In this document: positions 1-9,200 of the stretch, piece after piece
Position numbering within the stretch: the first letter of the stretch is position 1
Layout: every line of letters begins with the position of its first letter
Source of the DNA: Bradymonadales bacterium
GTDB taxonomy: Bacteria; Myxococcota_A; UBA9042; PWKZ01
NCBI GenBank assembly: GCA_003559575.1
Contig: PWKZ01000244.1
Coordinates: 1-33,714, forward strand
Direction of reading: 5' to 3'
DNA: 33,714 nt
Made by a program: the position numbers and the translations under genes
The notes under the pieces: model-generated
The model's input: only the letters and a program-made list of their open reading frames with translations
The model's database searches: none
What the model was told of the DNA's origin: nothing

Positions 1-10
1 CACCTTCACC

Positions 11-120
11 AAATCGATGCTCGACGTAGCGCTGCTACGACTGCGCTCGATTTGGCTTGTTTCCTTGCACTTGCACCCGCCTCACTCCCCTCGGTCCACG
101 GACGCGGTGGAGGATTGAGG
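11..120 (-). repeat. Dispersed repeat family A, copy 1, with terminal hairpin
   Basis: Read on the minus strand, positions 120 to 54 form a 67-nt block identical to 33594-33660. It is followed by a hairpin at 53 to 11. The outer arms are AAATCGA (53-47) and TCGATTT (17-11), and the inner stem is CGTAGC (39-34) with GCTACG (30-25). The partner copy at the other window end has a different outer stem sequence that is also fully paired. No protein role is supported. It lies just upstream of the first gene and may be part of its leader or simply a repeat at a contig edge. Confidence 0.85.
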
Positions 121-141
121 GTGCGCGAATCCCTGGATGGG

Positions 142-154
142 CCGACGATTATGG
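142..154 (+). repeat. Short family B core
   Basis: The 13-nt string CCGACGATTATGG also ends the longer family B copies at 23887-23907 (minus strand) and 26807-26827 (plus strand). Here only the core and a preceding TGGGCC are shared, so this copy is either degenerate or partly fortuitous. Confidence 0.4.
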
Positions 155-255
155 TGTTACCCTGGACACCGTCAAGGCTCCCCTGGGAGACTGCACTCAC
201 TCCCAAACGCAATGGCACGCACGGTCTTTCGGGGGGGGAGGCGGTGAGTAGCGCT

Positions 256-1749
256 ATGTTGAACAGTCGGTTCGGTTTACTGCTCCCACTCCTGCTGGGC
301 GTAATGTTGTCCCCCGCGGAGGCGACCTCCGGCGCGGTTCACTCTCCCGCCTCCTACCCCGGACCGGCGAACGTCGCCGTTGTCGCCAACGCCGACTCCG
401 CCGCCTCTCTGCGAATCGCACTGCGCTATAAGTTCGTGCGCCGACTGCCGCCCGAGAACATCTGCGCGCTGCCTCTCCCCACCGAATACACCATCACGCT
501 CGAGACGTTCGAGGAGGTGCTGCGCGCACCCCTGGCCGAGTGTCTTGTGTCGCGCGGCATCGAAGAGCGGGTGCTATTTTTGGTCCCCACCTGGGACGTG
601 CCCGCCATGTTGCGCCTCCCCGACGGGGAGGTGCGCGCCTTGGACTCATTCCTCACCGACTTGCGACACGAGCTGCCCGCGGCTCACAACCCCTACCACC
701 GCAAGACCGACTCGTTCCTGCGGGAGAACGGCTACCGCGGCTACTTAGTCACCCGCCTCGACGGCCCCACGGCCGAGTCCGCCGCCGCGCTCGTGGACCG
801 CGCGGCGATGGCCGAGCTCCAAGACGGGATGACCTCCGGCATCGGATACTTCGACCTCGAGCCCAACGGCCTGAACCCGCTGCACGAGATCGTGATCTCC
901 GGCGCGGGACACATCGGCAACCGCCAGATTCGAGACGCCCACGACATCGTCGCGGCCGCGGGTTGGCCGACCGTGCTCGACGAGCACGACGAGGAGTTCG
1001 GCACCCCTCCCGCGCTCGCATTCTGTCCCACCGCGCGCTTCTATCTCGGCTGGTACAGCCTGTACAACTACAACGACGCCTTCGAGTGGCTGCCGGGCGC
1101 CGTCGGGGTCCACATCGACTCCTTCTCGGCACTCAACTACCGCCACCCCTCCCACGGCGCCTGGACGGCAGGGGCCATTTGGCGCGGTATCACCGCCACG
1201 GCGGGCGCCGTCGCAGAACCCACGATCCAGGGTTTCATCGAAGGCGACGTACTCTTCGAAGCCTTCGTGGCCGACGGCGTCTCCTGGGCCGAGGCGGCTT
1301 ATCGCGCCATCCCCCGCCACCAATGGATGATGGTGGTCTTCGGCGACCCACTGCTCAGCCTCACGCGCCGCTACCCGGGCACCCGCCTGCCACCGCCCGA
1401 TTTCCTCGGGCCGGCGAAGGAAGCAATCGAGCACGGCGCGCACCACGAGGCACCGTCGCAGCGGTCGCGCGAGGCCGCTTCCTCAGTGCGGTCAAAGGAA
1501 GCAGCGGCGGCAATCCCCCGAGAATCTCCGCCCGGACTGTCACCCGTCTTCGCCGGTGACATCGAGGAGCCACTTGACACGTACCCCGGCGACGCGAGAG
1601 AAATGCCGCCCGCGCGAAGCGGATCGAGCAACTGCGCTCACGGGAGCGCGCCGGAGAGGCCCGTTGCTCCGCTCCCGTGGCTCCTGATCCTCCTTGCTGT
1701 TGCCGCTGCCAAGTGCCGCTGCGCACTTAGGGCCGGAGCCAGGGATTGA
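256..1749 (+). CDS. TIGR03790-like secreted protein with C-terminal sorting-type tail
   Basis: The 497-residue product starts with a classical signal peptide (MLNSRFGLLLPLLLGVMLSPAEA). It then shows the pattern of the TIGR03790 family: NVAVVANADSAAS, then RRLPPENICALPLP, then LVPTWDVPAMLRLPDGE. The biochemical role of that family is not established to my knowledge. A low-complexity Glu/Arg/Ser-rich stretch precedes the end, which has a Cys (SSNCAHG), a hydrophobic segment (PWLLILLAVAAA) and a basic tail (KCRCALRAGARD). This three-part end resembles MYXO-CTERM or PEP-CTERM surface-sorting signals. ATG 256 is chosen because the signal peptide begins there; GGAGG lies 14 nt upstream. GTG 244 is in frame but only 2 nt from that site. 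The metallophosphoesterase gene follows after 22 nt, so the two are probably co-transcribed. Confidence 0.8.
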   Translation: MLNSRFGLLLPLLLGVMLSPAEATSGAVHSPASYPGPANVAVVANADSAASLRIALRYKFVRRLPPENICALPLPTEYTITLETFEEVLRAPLAECLVSRGIEERVLFLVPTWDVPAMLRLPDGEVRALDSFLTDLRHELPAAHNPYHRKTDSFLRENGYRGYLVTRLDGPTAESAAALVDRAAMAELQDGMTSGIGYFDLEPNGLNPLHEIVISGAGHIGNRQIRDAHDIVAAAGWPTVLDEHDEEFGTPPALAFCPTARFYLGWYSLYNYNDAFEWLPGAVGVHIDSFSALNYRHPSHGAWTAGAIWRGITATAGAVAEPTIQGFIEGDVLFEAFVADGVSWAEAAYRAIPRHQWMMVVFGDPLLSLTRRYPGTRLPPPDFLGPAKEAIEHGAHHEAPSQRSREAASSVRSKEAAAAIPRESPPGLSPVFAGDIEEPLDTYPGDAREMPPARSGSSNCAHGSAPERPVAPLPWLLILLAVAAAKCRCALRAGARD

Positions 1750-1771
1750 TCGAGGCGAGGAGGCTTTTGCG

Positions 1772-3202
1772 GTGTTAAACAGCTTGCAACTTCGTCGAGT
1801 CCCGTCACTCGCTCTCCTCGCGCTCGCGATCGGGTGCGCGAATGAGAGCGCTTCACTTTCCGCAGACGCGGATAATCCTCCCGCCCCCGACGCCGTGGCG
1901 AGTGATACAGCGTCACCAAGGCCCGACACGTCGTCGCCGAGCGGCGACGTGGCCCCACCCGAACTCTCCCCTCCGCCGCCGGATCTCGTCGGCCCGCCGG
2001 AGACCACCGGAGACGCGGAGGAGCCGCTCATCGAGCCGGTGTGCGAGGGCATATTCACCCCGCGCGAGCATGTTGTCCGACCCGACCAAACCTTCCGCCG
2101 CGGCCCCTACCTGCAGTCCGTGCTCGATGACTCAGCCGTTATCGTCTGGCATATGGGCGGGCCTTCGCCCAAGGCGCAGGGGTGTGTCGTTTATGAGGTG
2201 GATCACTCGACGCACGAAGCATGTACGGCAGCCGACGAACACGGACAATTCGTCGTGCGGCTGACGGATCTACCGCCCGAGTCGCCCGTCGATTACCGGG
2301 TGCGCGTGATGCTTTCCTCCGAGGAGGGCGAGCCGGAGCCAGCGCTCCTCGTGGCGGGGCCGTTCCGCTTCGAGAGCGCGGCGCCGCACGAGCGCCCCAT
2401 GCGGCTACTCGTGTTCGCCGACGCTCACGCGAACGAGACGAGCATGCGCGCCATCTCCGAGGCGGCCCTCGCCGCCGGCGTGCACGGTGCCATCGGCGTC
2501 GGCGACCTTGTCAACGAACCGGAGGAGGATCAGTGGGACTCCTTCTTCGAGGGGCTGCGCGCGCTCGGCCATCTCGTCCCCTTCTGGCCGGTCATCGGCA
2601 ACCACGAGCGTCTGCACGAGAGTTATTTCCGTTCGTTCGTGGTGCCGGGAGCGGCGCCACCGCCCCACGAGCCTGGTCTGTTCTACGCCGCGCGCCAGGG
2701 CAACGTCTGGTTCGCCGCCCTGCATCTCTATGAGTTCCACCTCTCCGCCATCGGCGGGGGCTATCCCACCCCCCAGGTCGCCTGGCTGCGCGAGCAGCTC
2801 ACGAGCCCGGAAGCCCGCCTGGCCCGTTGGCGGTTCCTCCTCATCCACGAGCCGCCGTACGCCCAGGGGTGGGGCAGGTGCGACCACTACCGGGGCGAAG
2901 TGTCGTTGCGCCAGGTCCTCGTCCCGCTCGCAGCCGAGCTGGGCGTGCACGCCATCTTCAGCGGCCACGTCCACGGCTTCGAACAAGGCGAGCGGGACGA
3001 CGTGCTGCTCGTCACGACTGGCGGGGCGGGCGGTAATCCCGACATCCCCTGTGACCCCTTCGACGGGCTCCCCGACCCCTGGCTCACGATCTACGAGAAG
3101 CACTATACTCTCGTGACCGCCGAGTGTGATCGGCTGCGCATCGAGGCGATCGCGCTCGATGGGACTCCGCTCGCGGTGGTCGAGACCGATTCGACCCGGT
3201 AA
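1772..3202 (+). CDS. Metallophosphoesterase lipoprotein (purple acid phosphatase-like)
   Basis: The 476-residue product has a lipoprotein signal ending LALLALAIGC (lipidated Cys at about 22) and then a Pro/Asp-rich linker of about 70 residues typical of surface lipoproteins. A fibronectin-like domain follows (FRRGPYLQSVLDDSAVIVWH), as in purple acid phosphatases. The calcineurin-like phosphoesterase domain carries the full metal-ligand set: FADAH (D217, H219), GDLV (D245), GNHE (N277, H278), LLIHEPP (H359) and GHVHG (H399, H401). It should hydrolyse phosphate esters outside the cytoplasm; the substrate is unknown. GTG 1772 is chosen because GAGGAGG sits 8 nt upstream and the signal peptide starts there. 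The gene overlaps nothing and converges on the giant gene downstream. Confidence 0.85.
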   Translation: MLNSLQLRRVPSLALLALAIGCANESASLSADADNPPAPDAVASDTASPRPDTSSPSGDVAPPELSPPPPDLVGPPETTGDAEEPLIEPVCEGIFTPREHVVRPDQTFRRGPYLQSVLDDSAVIVWHMGGPSPKAQGCVVYEVDHSTHEACTAADEHGQFVVRLTDLPPESPVDYRVRVMLSSEEGEPEPALLVAGPFRFESAAPHERPMRLLVFADAHANETSMRAISEAALAAGVHGAIGVGDLVNEPEEDQWDSFFEGLRALGHLVPFWPVIGNHERLHESYFRSFVVPGAAPPPHEPGLFYAARQGNVWFAALHLYEFHLSAIGGGYPTPQVAWLREQLTSPEARLARWRFLLIHEPPYAQGWGRCDHYRGEVSLRQVLVPLAAELGVHAIFSGHVHGFEQGERDDVLLVTTGGAGGNPDIPCDPFDGLPDPWLTIYEKHYTLVTAECDRLRIEAIALDGTPLAVVETDSTR

Positions 3203-3251
3203 CCCCTTCAATCCAACTGAACGAAAGCAAAAAACGCGTGGGCGGAGAGAG

Positions 3252-3281
3252 CCCGGCGCGCCGCATGAGCGGCGCGCCGGG
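3252..3281. terminator. Bidirectional terminator-like hairpin
   Basis: A perfect 13-bp inverted repeat, CCCGGCGCGCCGC with loop ATGA, lies between the stop codons of two convergent genes. The plus-strand stop is 49 nt before it and the minus-strand stop 5 nt after it. There is no clear T-tract on either side, so intrinsic termination is probable from position and stem strength but not certain. Confidence 0.7.
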
Positions 3282-3286
3282 TGATG

Positions 3287-6200
3287 CTACGGGGCCACTT
3301 CGAAGAAGACGTGGAGCGGCTCGTACTGCGCGTCGCCGTCGAGGTCCGCGAGGTCCGCGAATAGGATAGCGCCGTAGAAGACGTCCGGCGTGAAGTCGTC
3401 ATCCGCCGTGAAGCGGACGATGGTTCCGCCGCCCTCGAGGCTCACCACACCCGGCACCCTCGTTCCATCCTCAACCTCATACACCCACAGCGTATCGCTG
3501 TGGAGCGAGGCGGGATCCACCGGCTCGTTCAGGTGGATGTCCACCGTGTGGTCCGCCACCGTGAGCGGCACGGCGGCGCACAACGCCACCGGGCCATACG
3601 AGTCGCCACCCACCGTGTCAAAGTCGAAGATGTAGTCGCCACCCGGCAACGGGTTGCCCCCGAGGTCGGTGACGAATTCGCGCACCGTCCCGGTGAACAC
3701 CATCTCGTCGATGAGGTGGTTCGGGTGCTGCGGCACGAAGGTCATCCGTCGTCCCCGCGCGTCGAGCGAGACGCAGCCAAACAGCTCGTCGCGCACGTTC
3801 GCGTTGCACTCCAGCGGCGGCTCGTAGCCCACCGTGAACGTGCCCTCGCGCCACACAGTCGAGCCAAAGAGCGACAGTGGTTCCATCGCCTTGTCGAACT
3901 CGACCGTAATGACAGCGCCCACACTCACTCCGGAGGCCCCATCGGAGGGCATCGTCATCAATACCGAGGGCGCGGTTGAGTCGATGGAGAACGACGTCAT
4001 GGCGGCCGCGGCCATCGGGTTGCCCGCGGCGTCCGTCACCGCGGTGGTCGCCGTCAGCGTGTACGGACTCAGGGGACTGAGGAGCGGCGCCGCCGGCGTG
4101 AACACGACGCGGTTGTTTTCCACCTCGAAGGTGCCGCGCACATGCTCCCCGTCGTTGTCCTCCAGGGTGATGCTCGCCGCGGTAACCGACTCCTCCGCAA
4201 TCCCCTCGCTGAACAAGAGAGTCAGCGCCGTTTTCGGCAAAACATCCGTGCGACCGTCGAGAGACACCATTGCGTCCGCCAGGGCGTCGCCGTAGACGCC
4301 CTCGAGAGTCGGCGCGGTGGTCTCCACCGTATAGCTGTACGTGTTCGTCACGGTATAGGCGAACGTGTACATGTTAGTGATCTTCGTCGTGTCCACGATG
4401 AGCCGCGTTGGCTTCCCGGCCAGCATGCGGTCCACCGGGATGAGGTCCACTGAGGTGCCGCCACCGGCGTCCGCGAAGTAATCCACCCCGTAGCGAATCG
4501 GCACCAACAGCTCCCAGCCGAGCCCGGTCTCGCTCGACGCGAACTCCGCCGCGAGACGCACCGCGGAGCTGCTCAATACCGCCTCGATCACGTAGTACCC
4601 GTTCTGGCCCTGCCCGGATACGGTCACCCGAAGGAGCCGCCCTTCGTCGCGCCCCACTTGGAACGGATTCGCCGCCGTCACTGAGAAGATGTCGCTCCCG
4701 GCGCTGACCGATCCGCCGCCGCCTGTCGACACCTCCTGGAGGAGCCGCACCGACTCATGGTTGATGGAATTCGGCATCATACGCGTGCGGTTGTTGCCGG
4801 CGTCTGTCCAAACCAAACGGAAGCTCTCCTTCCCTGCAATCGAGCCGCCCCCCGGCGTGACACTCGGAGCTCTGTCCGGCGCGATGGCCGCCGACGCAGG
4901 CGCGCCGCCGACAATGCCCAAGTTGTGCTCGGTGGCGTTCACCGGGTTGCCCCGGAAGTCTATCACGTCACTCGTAATGTTTACGCGCGCATTGATCCCG
5001 TCGCGGAGCGCCGGCACCGGGAACAAGGTCACGGTGTCGGGCCGCGAGACGATGAAGCTCGGCAACGCTTCCACCTTCGTCGTGCCTTGCATGAAGTACG
5101 CCGTCTCGTTCGTCACGCTGTCGAAGCGCACCGTCCGCGAGAACAGGACGCCCGGGTTCATGAGCGTCTGAAGCCCCCCCAGCGGGACCACAACCACGAG
5201 CGTCTCCGGGCTAGTCACGAACCGGAAGCGCCGGTTGCCGGCCAGCGGGTTACCCAGGGTATCCCGGAGATAGTCGGCGGGCGAAGACACACTACGTCCA
5301 ACAAGCACCAGCTCGTGATAGTCGCGGTCATCCGACAGCGACCAGGACAAGTTCGTCCCGGAGGCATCGAACGCCGGACCGTCAACCGTCACGCTATTCG
5401 CCCCCTCGTCCACCGCGACGATCCGCGCGGCGCGGTTACTCGCAAGCGGCACGCCGGTCAAGGTGATGATGCGACCGAGGTCGCGATCCTCCCGGAACCG
5501 GAAGTTGGAGTTCGCAAGACTCACGGCAACAGTGTCGCCGCCTGCCGTCACCGCCGCGTAGCGGCCGCGGTAGTCCGCATGCCGGTTGAGCAACATGAGC
5601 GGACGCACCCGAACACCCCGGCCCCCGGAGGTGACCTCGAGTTCGTAGTGCACGCTCTCCGAAAGACGCCGCTCCCAGAACAGATCGCCCTCGGCCGCCG
5701 CAAACAGCCCGCCCCCGGCGAGCGTGACCGTACGGTCGTCGACCACCGTGACAATCTGGTACTCACCGTCGTTGCCATGCTGCGAGCCGGAGATGGCGAT
5801 CCGCTTGCCGAGGTCGCGCGGCGCCGAGAAAATCCCCGGCGCGTCCACCTCGAACTGGGCCGTGCCCTCGATCACCCGCCCGTCAGCGCCACGGCCGTCG
5901 GCCAGGTACACCGTGGCCTCGCTTACGCTGGCGGCATCAACCGCGCCCGTCAGCGCAACGTCGAACCAAGAGTTCACCGGCACCTCGTCGGCGCCCCCGA
6001 GCTTGTTCGGCCCGAGCAACGGGTTCGTGTAACTCACCCCCGCGACAAGCGTGTCGCCGCCGGTCGTGAAGTTCATGAGGTACTGACGGTCACCCGCCGA
6101 CGGCCAGACGTTCTCAGTACCGTCGGCGCTCGTGATGGCCGTCGAGAGGTGTGCCGTGAACACCGTGTTGAGCGGCAGCGCGTTCGAGGTGAGCGTCAGG

Positions 6201-9200
6201 CTCCAAGAAAGGTTCTCCTCCGTGGCGAACCCGCTGCCCGCGAGCACCGCCAAACCACCCGACACATCGTCGATGCGGAAGCTGCCGTTGTTCGCAGCGT
6301 AGGAGTCGCTCGCGAGGAATACGTACTTGCCCACGTCATTCGCCGTAAAAACGTAGGACGCCGTGGCGAAGTTGCGCGTGCCCGACGTCAATGCGCCGTC
6401 CGTGCCGACAAGCTCGGCCGTGAGAGAACCACAGGTGAACAACGCCATGAGGTCCGGGACGAGCGTCGCCGCGTCGCAGTGGAGGCTCCCCGTCTCCGAC
6501 GGGTCGCACTCCTGAGCGGGATCCTGGCTCCCAACCGACACCGTCGCCGGAATGAGCCTTGTCGCCCCAAGCTCGTCCTCGTAAGTGAGGTAGAACGTGT
6601 TCTCGTTCACGAGAGACACGTCCACCTCATCGGTGAACCGCGCCCGCAAGTAAAGGTCGTTCACGTCCTCGCGGTTGTGCACCGTGAGATCACCCAGCAA
6701 CCCGCCCGGCGTCGTCTTGAAACTCGACGAATAGAAGCTCAGGAGACGCATCCCGTTGACATCCTCGATGTCGCGCGACACGACAAACGTGTACCAGGTG
6801 TCAGGATTCAACGACTCGAGCGGCTGCAGCGTCACGACCCGGTCGGCGTCCGAGAACACATACTCAACATCAACCGCCTCGGGCAAAGAACAGTCCGTCA
6901 GATCGCGCCCCTCGATTAGGCAGATGTTCGGCTCCACTCCGTCCGGCTCCGGGTACAGCGGGTTGGTCGGCGGTATATCCTCCTCCACCGTCGCCTGCCG
7001 AATACTGTTGCTGAACGTCACATACGGCTGGATCAGCGTCGAGACACCCTCCGTGTTGGCCGCGGGGTAAAGCGTCGCCGTGAGTTCCGGCCGCCCTTCC
7101 GTGCGGAAGTTGAACGTCACTTCCGGCGAAGGCAAACAACCGTCATCCGTCACGTCGCGCTCATCCTTCTCAGGCACGCAGATGCCCTCGGAACCGCCCG
7201 CGAGCACAAACGTGTATTCGGTGTCGTAGCACAGTCCTATTCCGTCGCAGCGATCTTCCTCGGTGTCGTCCACCGCCGCTATCTCAACGGTCGCCGCCGT
7301 GTCACCATCACAGAACACCTCCGCCTCAAGACGCCCCTCGTAGTCGGCCTCGAGGCCGCGATTGACAAAGAACGTCTCCGGCGTGATGCGCGCACAGTCC
7401 ACCTCACGGTCGAACGCCACCACGATCCGCCGAATCCGCTCGAAGGAGACCGAACCCGCCGCGTTCGTGGAGATTATCTGCAAGAGTCGAATGCGCTCAG
7501 TGCTGAACCCAAACTGATAGGCCGGAATGAGATGGCCCTGGTCCGCATCGTTCGCGTTCGCAGCCCCATCCTCGGCGCGTACGTCGCGAATCTCTTCGCC
7601 CAACGAGACGAGAATGTAGCGCCCCCAACCAAACGGCTCTGTCGCGGTGAATACCACCGTCGCCGAACCATCCTCACAGGACCAGCTACCAGCGATGGTC
7701 GTCCCGCTCGGATCCAGCGGATCCTCCGTAAACACCCCTGTGTCGTAAGACACCACGAGGTTATCGCTCGTGATAGTCGCGCACGAAGGCGCCGCCGAGA
7801 ATGTAACGGAGATGCTTTGCGTCATTTGCGACACCTCGGTCGAAAGATGGCCCGGGCTCGTCCCACGCACAAAAAGCTCCGGCAAGCGCTCCACGCGGAA
7901 AATCAGGACCACGTCCCGCGGGAGTTGACCGCCACGCACGGTGGCGCGGTCCGAGTGCAGCCCCGGATCCGCCGAGTCGGGCGACCCCTTGAGCGTCACG
8001 CGCAGCCAGGTCCCGTAGGGCAAAAGCTCATCCGGGACGAAACGCAGCACATCGTCATCACCGATGAGGTCATCGCCCACCGGCGCATCGTCGCTGTTCC
8101 ACTCGAGACTACCGGCGATTGAACCATGCGACGGATCCGTCAACGGCGACTCGAGCCCTGTCACATCCTCGATAACGACCGTCTCGCCAAGAGACGCGCT
8201 CGCCTGCGCGACACCCTCCGTGAACACTGCCACGATGGCATCCCCGCGCAGTAGCAACGACTCCCCGCTCTCGCTCGAAACCGACACCACACCGAGGAGC
8301 GGCGGGTTGACCGTGCTGTAGCCACCAGCCCAGCCGTGGCGCAAATGTCCCTGCAGCGGGTCGGCTTCGGGATGCGCCGGATCATCGGCCGCGCGGAAGC
8401 TCCTCACCTCATCGGTTAGCTCAACGACCACGTCCCGGCTGTACTTGATGTGTTCGGTCGGCGTAAAGACGACCGTCTCTTCGGCGTCCGTGCATGTGAG
8501 CGCGCCATGAACCGGCGTGCCAGGCGCCTCCGGATCGGTCGCGGCGAAACTCACGAGAAGACCCTCCTCGACGCTCGCACAATCCACCCCTTCCGAAAAC
8601 ACGAGCTCGATGGACTGATCAATGGGGATGTTTTGCGCCTCCGCGCTCGGAGTCGCCTTCACGAGAGTCAGATCAGGGAGCGTCTCGACACGGAAGTAGT
8701 GCGACTCGTCCATGGGGAGCTGTCCGCCACGTGCCGTGGCGCGATCCGACTCCAGCCAGACCGGGTTGTCCTGCGCGCCCTTGAGCGTCACGCGCACTCG
8801 CATCCCCCATTGCCACCAGGTGGCCGAGGTGAAGACCACTGTGTCGTCGGCGCCGATGAGCGCGTTCTCGTCGGCCCAATCGAGGTCGCCCGCGTTCCAG
8901 GCGAAGCTCCCCTCGACCACGCCGTGGCTCTCGCCCGCCGCCAGGGCGGCTTCGTCGAGACCGGTGATATCCTCGATCAACAGACGCTCCAGGATCGCGG
9001 CCGGATCAATCTCACCCGTCTCCTCATCGGTGTAGCGGCACACACCCTCGGAGAAGCGAATCACGATGGACTCCGGATCCACCGTCGCAGGATCTCCGTC
9101 GACATCGCGCAGCAGCGACACTGAGCCTGCTGCGCCCTTCACCGACTGAACCGCGAGCGGCGGCGGGTCGAGCGTGCTGAACCCAAACTCGTAGGCTCCT

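Noticed and set aside
6-218. Short frames in both family A copies with similar translations (for example NPPPRPWTEGSEAG)
   Set aside because: The DNA block itself is identical, so the peptides match trivially. In the variable part the base pairing is kept while the amino acids are not.
4757-6919. Long plus-strand open frame of 720 codons opposite the giant lipoprotein gene
   Set aside because: Arg/His/Pro-rich translation without motifs, no ribosome site, and the opposite strand encodes clear Ig-like modules. A shadow frame of GC-rich DNA.
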